Shown here in pieces: positions 18,256-29,836 of a DNA stretch of 64,000 bases. Position 1 is the first letter of the stretch, and each line of letters opens with the position of its first letter. The DNA comes from Mycobacterium gordonae. Lineage in GTDB: Bacteria; Actinomycetota; Actinomycetes; Mycobacteriales; Mycobacteriaceae. The stretch spans positions 1,922,001 to 1,986,000 of the forward strand of contig NZ_CP070973.1 in assembly GCF_017086405.1 (NCBI RefSeq), written 5' to 3'. Position numbers and translations under genes: made by a program. A model generated the notes under the pieces. The model had not been told where the DNA came from. It saw only the letters and a list, made by a program, of their open reading frames with translations, and ran no database searches.

Positions 18256-18900
18256 TCACCCTACTTCCGGCTCAGAACCCACCCGCCACCCGTCCGACAG
18301 CACGCCCGGTGAACGCCCCGGAGCGCACCCGGTCGAGCACCCCGACCACGTCTCGCGCAGGATGAACGGCATCACGGTGGTGTGCAGGGCAACACCGCCG
18401 GTGAGCCCGCTGGCGGCGACCGCGCCGCGGTAGTCGACGGCGCTGAGCACGTCGACCAGTGTCGTCCCGCGGACGCAGTCGACCCCGGCGGCCCAGCGGG
18501 TCTTGGCCAGCGGCCGCGGCATGGCCTCCGGATCCGCCGGCAACCGGCCGATAATCTCCGCGGCGCCAGGGTTTTTCAGAATTTCCTTGGCATGAGGTTT
18601 ACCGGTGGACCCCACCACGTGACAGCCGGCGGCGGCCAGCAGGTCGACGCCGACGGTACCGACGCCACCGGACGCACTGGTGACCACGACGGGCCCGTCC
18701 CCCGGCGCGATGCCCCAGTCGGTGAGCGCCTGCACGCTCATCGCCGCCGTGAAGCCCGCCGTACCGATCGCGGCGCCGTCGCGTGGGCTCAGGGCACCGA
18801 GTGCGACCACCTGGTCAGCGGGCAGGCGCGCGTATTCGGCTTAACCGCCGTGATGTCCGGTGCCGATCTGGTAACCGTCAGCTCACGTTCGGCGCATAGG
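18256..18900 (-). pseudogene. remnant of an AcuI-type acrylyl-CoA/quinone reductase
   Basis: The frame on the minus strand reads as the middle of an AcuI/YhdH-type medium-chain reductase. An in-frame TAA (18841-18843) interrupts the conserved GG-Y-AEYARL motif, giving HHGG then stop then AEYARLPADQVVALG, followed by AIGTAGFTAAMSVQAL and TSASGGVGTVGVDLLAAAG. After MPFILR the similarity is lost, and the last 70 codons look like unrelated sequence brought in by deletion. The N-terminal domain is not recoverable upstream. No intact product is expected. The residual open part from 18810 is too short to be active. Confidence 0.75.
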
Positions 18901-18937
18901 CCGCTCTGGCCGGTGGCTGGTCACCTCGCCCGGCAGC

Positions 18938-20140
18938 TCACTTGAGTTCGGCCGACGACAGGCCCAGCAGCCGGCGGGCCACCACCAGCTGCTGAATCTG
19001 CTGAGTGCCTTCGAAGATGTCCAGGATCTTGGAGTCGCGGCCCCACTTCTCCAGCAGCAGCTGCTCGGAATACCCGGTGGTGCCGGCCAATTCGACCGTT
19101 TTGAGGGTGACGTCGCTGGCCATCCGGCCGGCCTTGGCCTTGCTCATCGACGCTTCTTTGGAGTTGGGGATGCTGTTGTCGGCCTGCCATGCCGCGCGCA
19201 ACGACAACAGGTACGCGGCCTCCCAGTCCGATTCCATCCGCAGGAACTCCGCCGCTGCGGCGCTCTGGACGTGGGCGGGGCGGTCGTAGTCGATCTCGAC
19301 GCCGGCGTCGGTGAGGATCTTGCGGATTTCCTCCAGAGCGGCGCGCCCGATGCCGACGGCCATCGCAGCGACGATCGGCCGGGTGTTGTCGAACGTCTCC
19401 ATCACACCCGAGAAGCCTTTGCCGACTTCGATTTCCGGGTTGCCGAGCAGATTCTCCTTCGGGATCCGCGCGTTGTCGAAGCGAATGGCGGCGGTATCGG
19501 AGCCCTTAATGCCCAGCTTGTGTTCCAGCCGTTCGACGGTGACGCCGGGGTGTTCCCGCGGCACGATGAAGGATTTGATCGCCGCGCGGCCCTTCGACTT
19601 GTCCAGCGTGGCCCACACCACGATGTGGGTGGCACGCGAACCGGCTGTGACATAGATCTTTTCGCCGTTGATCACATATTCGTCGCCGTCCAGCTTCGCC
19701 GTGGTGGACACCGCCGCCGAGTCCGAGCCGAAGCCCGGCTCGGTGATCGCCATGGCCGCCCACACCTTGCCCAGGCGCTCGAGTTGCTCCTCGGTGGCCA
19801 CCGCGGAGATGGCGGCGTTGCCGAGTCCCTGATAGGGGATGGACAGCATCATCGCCACGTCACCCCAGCTGGCCTCGAGGGTTTGCACGAGGGCGGCCAT
19901 GTTGGCGCCGTTGTGGTTGTCTTCCTTCTTGTCGCTGCCGCGCAGCTCGGCGGCGCCCGCGAAACTGTACGACTCGGATGCACCCTCGAACATGCTGATC
20001 AGGGTGTCGAGTTCGACCGGGTAGTCGTGTTCTCTCAGGTCGTACTTGCGGGCGATCGGCCGCACCAACTCGGCGACGCCCTGATGGGTCTTGGTGACTA
20101 CCGCCTGCAGCTTGCCGGGTAACTCGAGATTGATTGCCAT
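18938..20140 (-). CDS. fadE23: acyl-CoA dehydrogenase FadE23
   Basis: This 400-residue acyl-CoA dehydrogenase has AITEPGFGSDSAAV in the flavin domain and a C-terminal IFEGTQQIQ segment that supplies the usual active-site Glu. It is the partner gene of fadE24, 49 bp upstream. Adjacent mycobacterial fadE genes often form alpha2-beta2 dehydrogenases with one catalytic chain. fadE23 and fadE24 are known from earlier work as isoniazid-induced genes in M. tuberculosis. The substrate is not established from sequence. Confidence 0.92.
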   Translation of the reverse strand: MAINLELPGKLQAVVTKTHQGVAELVRPIARKYDLREHDYPVELDTLISMFEGASESYSFAGAAELRGSDKKEDNHNGANMAALVQTLEASWGDVAMMLSIPYQGLGNAAISAVATEEQLERLGKVWAAMAITEPGFGSDSAAVSTTAKLDGDEYVINGEKIYVTAGSRATHIVVWATLDKSKGRAAIKSFIVPREHPGVTVERLEHKLGIKGSDTAAIRFDNARIPKENLLGNPEIEVGKGFSGVMETFDNTRPIVAAMAVGIGRAALEEIRKILTDAGVEIDYDRPAHVQSAAAAEFLRMESDWEAAYLLSLRAAWQADNSIPNSKEASMSKAKAGRMASDVTLKTVELAGTTGYSEQLLLEKWGRDSKILDIFEGTQQIQQLVVARRLLGLSSAELK

Positions 20141-20189
20141 GATTGATCTTTCGCCGTTGAAGTTTCGAAGTAGCGGATCAGATGACTTC

Positions 20190-21581
20190 TTAGATCACTA
20201 AGACGCCCTCGGCCACGCCGATGGCCCGCAGGTCGCGGTACCAACGCTCGACCGGGTGTTCCTTGGTGAATCCGTGGCCGCCGAGCAACTGCACGCCGTC
20301 CAGGCCGATCTGCATGCCCTTGTCGGAAGCGAATCGCTTGGCCAGCGCGGCCTCTCGGGCGAACGGCAGACCCTGTTCGGCGCGAGACGCGCCGCGCCAG
20401 GTGATCAGCCGCAAACCGTCCAGTTCGATGGCGATGTTGGCGCACATGAACGCGACGGCCTGGCGACGGGCGATCGGCTCGCCGAAGGCTTCCCGTTCCT
20501 TGACGTAGGGGACGACGTAGTCGAGCACCGCGTGCGAGGTGCCCACCGCAAGAGCTGCCCAGCCCAGCCGCGCCAGGGCGATCGCCTCGGAGTAGTCATG
20601 GTCGGTGGCCTCGTCTTCACCCAGCCGCGCGTTCAAGGGCACCGAAACACCCTTCAGTTCAACCTGTCCCAGCGCTGCCGCCCGGATCCCCATGCTCGGG
20701 TCCGCCTTGATGGTCAGGCCCTGGGCGGAGGATTCGACGATGAACAGCGCCGGCTTGCCGTTGAGCTGTGCGGCGACGATGAACAGTTCGGCGTCGGCCG
20801 CGGCGGGCACCAGCGACTTCACGCCGTCGAGGCGGTAGCCGGACGGGGTGCGCACTGCGGTGGTCCGCAGCCGGGTCGGGTCGAACAGCGGGTGCGGTTC
20901 GGCGATCGCCACGCACGCCTGCGGGACACTCTCGCCGGCAAACTCGCGCAGGTAGGTGGCTTGCTGATCGGCACTGCCCCAGTGGGTCAGCGCGGCCGCC
21001 ACGCCGCCGGGCGCCAGGATGGGCAGCGCTTGGCCCATGTCGCCGTACGCCAGCGCCTCGGCCACCAGCACGTTGGTCACCGCGGAGCGGTGCTCGGCGA
21101 TCCCGTCGAAGTCTTCGGGGATGTTGATCGCGGTGATGCCCAACTCGGCCGCCTTGGCGATCAGGCCGGGCGGGTAGGTCACGGCCTCGTCGGCGTCGTG
21201 GGCGGCCGGACGCAGGATCTCCGCGGCGAATTCCCCGACGGTTTCGACGATCAGCTTCTGGTCCTCGTCGGGCGTGAGGTCGAAGTAGTTCTTGCCGCTC
21301 GACTTCAGCCGGGTGGGCGTGCCGCGCAGGCTCTGCACTCGCTTGAACTGCCGGCCGGCGGCGGCGGTGGTGGAGAACACCTGCTTGGTGCCGTAGCGCA
21401 GCGTGCGGTTGAGCGGGTCGCGCAGTTTGTACTTGTCCAGGAAGTCCTGGCCGACAAGCGGCGTCAGCAATGCAATGGCGATGTCGACGCCGGTGCGCTT
21501 GTGTGGCTTCATCCCGATGGTGGTCTGAGGGTCACGCCGCTTCTTGGAGTGGGCGCCGGAAGCGGGAAGGGTGTCGGTCAT
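20190..21581 (-). CDS. fadE24: acyl-CoA dehydrogenase FadE24
   Basis: This 463-residue acyl-CoA dehydrogenase family protein has an extra N-terminal segment of about 80 residues before the dehydrogenase fold. The C-terminus (LGGHGFTKEHPVERWYRDLR) lacks the EGT-type catalytic glutamate seen in the neighbouring FadE23. It is therefore probably the non-catalytic or FAD-binding partner chain of a heteromeric enzyme. It is the first gene of the fadE24-fadE23 unit, and a perfect palindrome lies 40 bp upstream. Confidence 0.92.
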   Translation of the reverse strand: MTDTLPASGAHSKKRRDPQTTIGMKPHKRTGVDIAIALLTPLVGQDFLDKYKLRDPLNRTLRYGTKQVFSTTAAAGRQFKRVQSLRGTPTRLKSSGKNYFDLTPDEDQKLIVETVGEFAAEILRPAAHDADEAVTYPPGLIAKAAELGITAINIPEDFDGIAEHRSAVTNVLVAEALAYGDMGQALPILAPGGVAAALTHWGSADQQATYLREFAGESVPQACVAIAEPHPLFDPTRLRTTAVRTPSGYRLDGVKSLVPAAADAELFIVAAQLNGKPALFIVESSAQGLTIKADPSMGIRAAALGQVELKGVSVPLNARLGEDEATDHDYSEAIALARLGWAALAVGTSHAVLDYVVPYVKEREAFGEPIARRQAVAFMCANIAIELDGLRLITWRGASRAEQGLPFAREAALAKRFASDKGMQIGLDGVQLLGGHGFTKEHPVERWYRDLRAIGVAEGVLVI

Positions 21582-21620
21582 ATCAGCAGCCTCTGTTGTT
21601 GGGGCGATGCGAATAACCGT

Positions 21621-21640
21621 ATCTTACTCCGGAGTAAGAT
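21621..21640. promoter_or_regulatory. 20-bp perfect palindrome upstream of fadE24
   Basis: ATCTTACTCCGGAGTAAGAT is a perfect 20-bp inverted repeat between the hisN stop and the fadE24 start, 40 bp before fadE24. It has the size and symmetry of a TetR-family operator. I cannot name the regulator, and none is encoded next to it. It shares TTACT half-sites with the palindrome at 17172-17189, but in opposite relative order. Confidence 0.6.
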
Positions 21641-21656
21641 AGATGGCACGTGTTAG

Positions 21657-22445
21657 CTAGTTCACAGCAGGGCGCAGCCGGTCCAGCACCTCGTCATGGA
21701 GTAGTCCGTTGGTCGCCACCGCGCTGCCGCCGTGCGGACCAGCGGTGCCGTCCAGGCCGGTGAACCGCCCGCCCGCCTCGTGCACCAGGATGTCGAGCGC
21801 GGCGAGATCCCAGACCGAAACCTCGGGTTCGGCGGCGATGTCCACCGCGCCCTCGGCGAGCAGGCAGTAGGACAGAAAGTCGCCGTAGGCACGCACCCGC
21901 CAGACGGTGTCGGTCAGATCGATGAAGTGCCCGCGCAACCCGATGTCCGCCCAGCCGGTCAAGCTGGAGAACGACAGGCTCGCCGAATCTAGTTGTGCCA
22001 CAGCAGAAACCGACAACCGCCGCGGTGGTGCACCGGCCACCGACGTGAACGCGCCCTGCCCTCGCGCCGCCCACCACCGTCGGTGCAGGGCCGGCGCGCT
22101 CACCACCCCCAGCACCGGGACGCCGTCCTCGAGCAGCGCGATCAGACTGGCCCACACCGGGACTCCGCGAACAAAGTTCTTGGTGCCGTCGATCGGATCG
22201 ATGATCCACTGCCGTCCGTGCCAGCTGGTGGTGCCGCCGAACTCCTCGCCCAGCACATCGTCGCCGGGCCGCCCGCCCGCGATCGCCTTGCGCAGCTGCG
22301 ATTCAACCGCCTGATCCGCGTCGGTCACCGGAGTCAGATCGGGTTTGGTGTCGACGCGCAGGTCGAGTGCACCGAACCGAGCGCGGGTCACCTCGTCCGC
22401 CTGGTCGGCCAGCCCCAGCGCGAACTCCAGATCGGTCTGCTCCAT
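21657..22445 (-). CDS. hisN: histidinol-phosphatase of the inositol monophosphatase family
   Basis: This 262-residue magnesium-dependent phosphatase has the family motifs DVLGEEFGG (residues about 63-71), [15 protein letters not shown] (first metal site), and [19 protein letters not shown] near the C-terminus. The M. tuberculosis protein at this position was characterised as the histidinol-phosphate phosphatase of histidine biosynthesis. The same role is likely here, with general inositol-phosphatase activity as the alternative. It is divergent from the small membrane protein gene at 22469. Confidence 0.9.
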   Translation of the reverse strand: MEQTDLEFALGLADQADEVTRARFGALDLRVDTKPDLTPVTDADQAVESQLRKAIAGGRPGDDVLGEEFGGTTSWHGRQWIIDPIDGTKNFVRGVPVWASLIALLEDGVPVLGVVSAPALHRRWWAARGQGAFTSVAGAPPRRLSVSAVAQLDSASLSFSSLTGWADIGLRGHFIDLTDTVWRVRAYGDFLSYCLLAEGAVDIAAEPEVSVWDLAALDILVHEAGGRFTGLDGTAGPHGGSAVATNGLLHDEVLDRLRPAVN

Positions 22446-22468
22446 CCCAGCAGTCCTACCATGGCGGG

Positions 22469-22822
22469 ATGTGGGAATTCATGGTGCTGCTTCTCCTGGT
22501 CGCGGTGCTGCTGGTGTTTCTGGCACCGCGGTTCATCCGACCCGGCCCGCGCGGCGCGCTGGCCAGCGGCACGCTGCTGGTGACCGGCGTCAGTCCGCGC
22601 CCGGATGACATCACCATCCAGGGCGAGCAGTTCGCCACCATCTCCGGCGTCATCAACGGGCCCACCGTCAACGAGCACGCGGTGTACCGGCGCATGGTCG
22701 TCGACGTCGACCAGTGGCCGGTCACCGGCCAACAGCTCCCGGTGGTGTATTCCCCGAACAATCCGGACAACTGGAACTTCGCGCCGGCCGAGCCACCCGC
22801 GGCACCCGACCCGCTCGACTAA
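22469..22822 (+). CDS. small single-pass membrane protein
   Basis: This 117-residue protein has one N-terminal hydrophobic helix ([18 protein letters not shown], residues about 5-22) and a hydrophilic C-terminal domain of about 90 residues with no recognised motif. The start is ATG 22469, and an in-frame ATG 12 bases later is an alternative. It is probably anchored with the C-terminal part on one side of the membrane. It diverges from hisN and converges on the PPE genes. The function is unknown. Confidence 0.75.
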   Translation: MWEFMVLLLLVAVLLVFLAPRFIRPGPRGALASGTLLVTGVSPRPDDITIQGEQFATISGVINGPTVNEHAVYRRMVVDVDQWPVTGQQLPVVYSPNNPDNWNFAPAEPPAAPDPLD

Positions 22823-22827
22823 GGGCG

Positions 22828-23853
22828 TCAACCGACCGCGGGTGACGGCCACATCACCTTCAGCCGCCGTCCGTACCGCGGCACGACGATCGAGGGCCGC
22901 GAGACCCTCATACCCGGCACCCCTGGCACGCCCAGCCCGTTCCCGGCTGGTTCAGCGGTCACGGCGAAGCTGGGCAGCGCGCCTCGCAACGGCGTCGTGG
23001 GCGCACCGGCCCAGCTGATCGGCACCGACATTGAGCCTATCCGGCCGGCTCGCGACAGCGTCGCGGTCACCTGACCTAGCGCGGCGCCACCCCGTGCCGC
23101 CGACGCGCTCACCTGGGGCGCCGAAGCTGCGGCGGTCGTTCCCACGGCCGGCAATACGCCCAGGTTGTTCTCGGCTCCGATCACTCCGCAAGCGGTCAGA
23201 TCGATTTTGGCGGTGCAGCCGATCGCGGTACCGACGACCCGGATCTCGTCGAACACAGTGACATCGAGATAGAACAGCGACGACGGGTCGAGCGCGGTAT
23301 ACAGCGCCCGCAGCGACGGGTCGGCGGCGGCTGTTGAGCGTGGCGAGGTGAACGGGGTGAGCTCCGATGCCGCGGCGGAACTGGCCGCGTAGCCGTACAT
23401 CGCGGCGGCGTCCTGCGCCCAGTATTCGGTGTATTGCGCTTCGGTGGCGGCGATCGCCGCGGTGTTCTGGCCGAAGAAGTTGGTGGCGATCAGCACGGCG
23501 AGCTGTACACGGTTGGCCGCGACGGCCGGTGGGGGCACCGTCATCGCATGCGCCAGCTCGTAAGCGGCCGCCGCGGCCCTGGCTTGCAGGGCCGTCTGTC
23601 GTGTCTGGTCCGCAGTGCTCTGCAGCCAGCCGAGGTAGGGGGCGGCGGCCGCGGTCATCGCCGCCGACGCCGGCCCGTGCCAGTGCAACGCGGTGAGGGT
23701 GGAAAGCACCGCGTGACAGGTTTGGGCCGCGGTGTCCAGTTCGGCGGTCAGCGCGTCCCAACTCTCCGCGGCCGCCAACAGCGACCCCGATCCAGGGCCG
23801 CTGTACATCCGGCCGGAGTTCACCTCCGGCGGCAGGAAAGCGAATCCGATCAT
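22828..23853 (-). CDS. PPE-SVP family protein
   Basis: This 341-residue PPE protein is an ESX-secreted surface-protein type. The PPE domain occupies residues 1-180 ([18 protein letters not shown] near the start). The SVP signature appears as [13 protein letters not shown] near residue 285, and the C-terminus is [16 protein letters not shown]. It is a tandem paralogue of the following PPE51-like gene, sharing the [10 protein letters not shown] segment. The copies are 6 bp apart and probably co-transcribed, this gene being second. Confidence 0.93.
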   Translation of the reverse strand: MIGFAFLPPEVNSGRMYSGPGSGSLLAAAESWDALTAELDTAAQTCHAVLSTLTALHWHGPASAAMTAAAAPYLGWLQSTADQTRQTALQARAAAAAYELAHAMTVPPPAVAANRVQLAVLIATNFFGQNTAAIAATEAQYTEYWAQDAAAMYGYAASSAAASELTPFTSPRSTAAADPSLRALYTALDPSSLFYLDVTVFDEIRVVGTAIGCTAKIDLTACGVIGAENNLGVLPAVGTTAAASAPQVSASAARGGAALGQVTATLSRAGRIGSMSVPISWAGAPTTPLRGALPSFAVTAEPAGNGLGVPGVPGMRVSRPSIVVPRYGRRLKVMWPSPAVG

Positions 23854-23859
23854 CCAACG

Positions 23860-25002
23860 TCATCCAGCGGCCGGCGGGCGTGCCATCACGGTGAGCCGGG
23901 CGCCGTAGCGCGGCGGGGCGCCCGCACCTCGCCCTGTTGCGCCGGCCGGAAGTCCGGGGTAGCCGGGGTAGCCGGACACGACCGTGTCCTCCGTGCCGGG
24001 AATGACGGTGAACCCGGCGGGCTCCAGAGCCGAAAACCGGCTGGTCGACGGCGCGGCCCAGCTCGCCGGCACCGACATCTGCCCGATCGTGCCGGCCCGG
24101 CTGAGCGTCGCGGTGACGCTGCCCAGACCCGCGCCGGTTCCCACCGGTGCCACGCTGGCTGCCGGGGCTGCCGGGGCTGCCGGGGCGACGTCGGCGGCCA
24201 GCGCCGCGCCTGCCTTCGGGAGCACACCAAGATTGTTTTCCGCGCCGATCACCCCGGCGGCGAACGCCTCCAAGTAGTACGTGGAGTTGATCGATGTACC
24301 GACCGCCGCGATGATGTCCAACACGGTCAAGTCGTCCGGAATGATCGACCCGGGGCCGGCCAGCGACTGCAGTGCCTGCGTTGCCGCATCGATCAACTGC
24401 GACACCGGATCTGAGGCGGCCGCGCTGGCGGCGGCTTGGCTGACCGCGGCCTGCTGAGCGGCCACTCCCATCTGGTCGGAAGTCGCGGCGGGGGAGGCGA
24501 ACGGCGGCAGTAGCTGTGTCGCCGCCTGCGACGACGAGGCGTAGCCGTACATGGCGGCGGCGTCCTGGGACCAGTAATCGGCGTACTGCGCTTCGGTGGC
24601 CGCGATCGCCGCCGTGTTCTGGCCCAATAGATTCGTCGCGATCAACGATGTGAGTTGACTGCGATTCGCGTCCACTGCCGGCGGCGGGATCGTCATCGCG
24701 TAGGCTTGCTCGAAGGCGGCGGCAGCGGCTCGCGCCTGCATAGCCGTCTGCTTCGTCTGTTCGGCGGTGGTCTGCAGCCAGGCGGCGTAGTGGGCGGCGG
24801 CGGCCGTCATGGCCCGCGACGCCGGACCGATCCACTGCCAGCTGGCCAGCCCGGTCAGTACGGCCTGGTAACCCGCTGCCGTGGTGGCCAACTCGGCGGC
24901 CAGGGCGTCCCAGCTGCCCGCGGCGGTCAAGAAAGATGCCGACCCGGGGCCGGTATACATCCTCGTCGAGGTGATCTCCGGCGGAAGAAAGGCGTAATCC
25001 AT
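23860..25002 (-). CDS. PPE-SVP protein, PPE51-like
   Basis: This 380-residue PPE-SVP protein starts MDYAFLPPEITSTRMY, carries the SVP motif IGQMSVPASWAAPS near residue 318, and ends RYGARLTVMARPPAAG. This ending and the position next to hisN match my memory of M. tuberculosis PPE51, a protein linked by published genetics to uptake of small carbon sources such as glycerol and glucose. A short Ala/Pro-rich slippage tract (three GCCGGGGCT-type copies near 24160-24186) encodes APAAPAAPA. Confidence 0.92.
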   Translation of the reverse strand: MDYAFLPPEITSTRMYTGPGSASFLTAAGSWDALAAELATTAAGYQAVLTGLASWQWIGPASRAMTAAAAHYAAWLQTTAEQTKQTAMQARAAAAAFEQAYAMTIPPPAVDANRSQLTSLIATNLLGQNTAAIAATEAQYADYWSQDAAAMYGYASSSQAATQLLPPFASPAATSDQMGVAAQQAAVSQAAASAAASDPVSQLIDAATQALQSLAGPGSIIPDDLTVLDIIAAVGTSINSTYYLEAFAAGVIGAENNLGVLPKAGAALAADVAPAAPAAPAASVAPVGTGAGLGSVTATLSRAGTIGQMSVPASWAAPSTSRFSALEPAGFTVIPGTEDTVVSGYPGYPGLPAGATGRGAGAPPRYGARLTVMARPPAAG

Positions 25003-25486
25003 TGTGTCACTTCTCCTTGCTCTCGTACGGATGAACTACCAGGGCAGCGCCGGGCAGAACAGGCTTTGATTCACTCAGGTGTTTGGCGTTGCGTGCATGC
25101 AGATCATGTCGGGCAACCTCCGCCGGCGGCGTGTCCGGAAGCTGCCCTAAACCTGCCAAGGCGGGTCGCCCGACGACGGCGGATTCGGCAAATTTCTCAT
25201 GCCGTCCGGGTTAATTCCGACTGGATGAATTCAATGTGCGGCCAACCCGATCGGCGCAGTGGTCACCTTCGGTGGTTGACGTTGTCCTGATGTCGACCGG
25301 GCGCGGTGAGGCCACCGTCGGATTGCGGTCCGATGCGCCACCGCCGTTTGCGGGCAAGAGCCGCCACGAATCACTTCGCTCTAGGGACCTAAGACACCGA
25401 TCCGGGGACCAATGCCTCTTGGGTCCCGGTTCAGCCGCCAATAGCGTCCGAGGTGGCCGACGTGATCGAGTGAAGGAGCACCTGCG
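25003..25486 (+). other. intergenic promoter region of the dormancy operon
   Basis: This 484-bp stretch has no convincing gene. It separates the divergent PPE51-like gene from the stress protein/devR/devS operon, and its right third contains two DosR-box-like sites listed separately. The rest shows nothing I can name. Confidence 0.6.
25381..25421 (+). promoter_or_regulatory. tandem DosR-box-like sites upstream of usp-devR-devS
   Basis: Two imperfect matches to the DosR consensus TTSGGGACTWWAGTCCCSAA begin 21 bp apart. They are CTAGGGACCTAAGACACCGA (25381-25400) and CCGGGGACCAATGCCTCTTG (25402-25421), with a GGGTCCC just after. They lie 66-106 bp before the first gene. The known DevR locus is autoregulated through tandem boxes two helical turns apart, and this spacing fits. 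Confidence 0.6.
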
Positions 25487-26284
25487 ATGAGCAGCCACGA
25501 GTCAGGTCCTGCAGTCGTGGTGGGCGTCGACGGTTCGAGAGCGGCCTTGCATGCCGCCCTGTGGGCCATCGACGAGGCGGCCGACCGGGACGTACCACTG
25601 CGCCTGGTCTATGTCATCGAGTCGCCGCCGGTCCCGGGTGGTGTCGCTGGACATCAGGCCGCCGCCCGAGCGGCGTTGTTCGACGCCGCGCAAGCGATCA
25701 GGGCGACCGGCAAACAGGTGGTCGTCGAAACCGAAATCCTCTGGGGCAGGCCCCTTACCAAGCTGATGCAGGAGTCCAGGTCGGCGTCGATGATCTGTGT
25801 GGGTTCGATCGGGCGAAATCATGCACACAGCGGCGAGGGCTCGGTCGCCGGCGCACTGGCCGGATCATCGCTGTGTCCCGTGGCGGTGATCCACCGCTCA
25901 CCCGACGGCACCACAACGCCGAAGATCAAGCGAGTCGTCGCGGAAGCGGACAACGGGGCCGTGTTGCGCCACGCGTTCCAGGAGGCCCGCCTGCGTGGCG
26001 TCCCGCTGCGCGCCGTTTCAGTACAGGCGAATCACTCACACGACGCGGCGGGGGACGGGAACGGTTTGGCGCAAGTGCAACTCGACCGCAGGCTCACCCG
26101 GTGGACGCGGTTGTACCCCGACGTGCGGGTGGAGTCGGCTATCGTCCGTGGACACGGCGGCCGCTACATGGCCGACAATGAGGGGCCGGGCCAGCTCTTC
26201 GTCACCGATGCGCATGCCGCACAGATGCGCAGCGTGTACAACGCGGGGTCCTCGGTGCTGACGGTGCGCTGCGGGAATCTGTAG
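25487..26284 (+). CDS. universal stress protein (Rv3134c-like)
   Basis: This 265-residue protein has two universal-stress-protein modules. The N-terminal module has VVVGVDGSRAALHA and the ATP-type signature VGSIGRNHAHSGEGSVAG, and the second module is more divergent (KIKRVVAEADNG). It is the first gene of the stress protein-devR-devS operon, as in M. tuberculosis, where it is co-transcribed with and induced by DevR under hypoxia. The biochemical role is unknown. Confidence 0.93.
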   Translation: MSSHESGPAVVVGVDGSRAALHAALWAIDEAADRDVPLRLVYVIESPPVPGGVAGHQAAARAALFDAAQAIRATGKQVVVETEILWGRPLTKLMQESRSASMICVGSIGRNHAHSGEGSVAGALAGSSLCPVAVIHRSPDGTTTPKIKRVVAEADNGAVLRHAFQEARLRGVPLRAVSVQANHSHDAAGDGNGLAQVQLDRRLTRWTRLYPDVRVESAIVRGHGGRYMADNEGPGQLFVTDAHAAQMRSVYNAGSSVLTVRCGNL

Positions 26285-26299
26285 ATCGGGAGGGATGCC

Positions 26300-29655
<3,356 letters not shown>

Positions 29656-29747
29656 CGGGACGGAGCCTTCCCTGTCCATGACGGTGGTCATGCCTTCAAG
29701 GATCGCCGGAACCCCGCGACCAGGGGCAGAGGAACAAGCCCCGCCAG

Positions 29748-29767
29748 CGTGGGACCTTTGGCCCTGC
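29748..29767. promoter_or_regulatory. DosR box between acg and tgs1
   Basis: CGTGGGACCTTTGGCCCTGC matches the DosR consensus well, with core GGGACC-TTT-GGCCC. It lies in the 181-bp divergent intergenic region, 93 bp from acg and 70 bp from tgs1, so one site could activate both. A weaker GGGGC/GCCCC pair nearby has the wrong spacing. Confidence 0.72.
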
Positions 29768-29836
29768 TCCGCAGACCCCTGGACGGCGGATAGTGAAACT
29801 GGCAGTAGCAGATAAATATCCGGAGGCGCTGATTCC

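Noticed and set aside
20256-21656. 466-codon plus-strand frame opposite fadE24
   Set aside because: It lies antisense to the well-supported dehydrogenase gene and has an arginine- and glycine-rich composition without any family signal.
22952-24835. 627-codon open frame on the minus strand across the two PPE genes
   Set aside because: It is out of frame with both clear PPE proteins and is a by-product of GC-rich codon usage.
29701-29745. Second DosR box between acg and tgs1
   Set aside because: GGGGC and GCCCC halves are present but 10 bp apart instead of 4.
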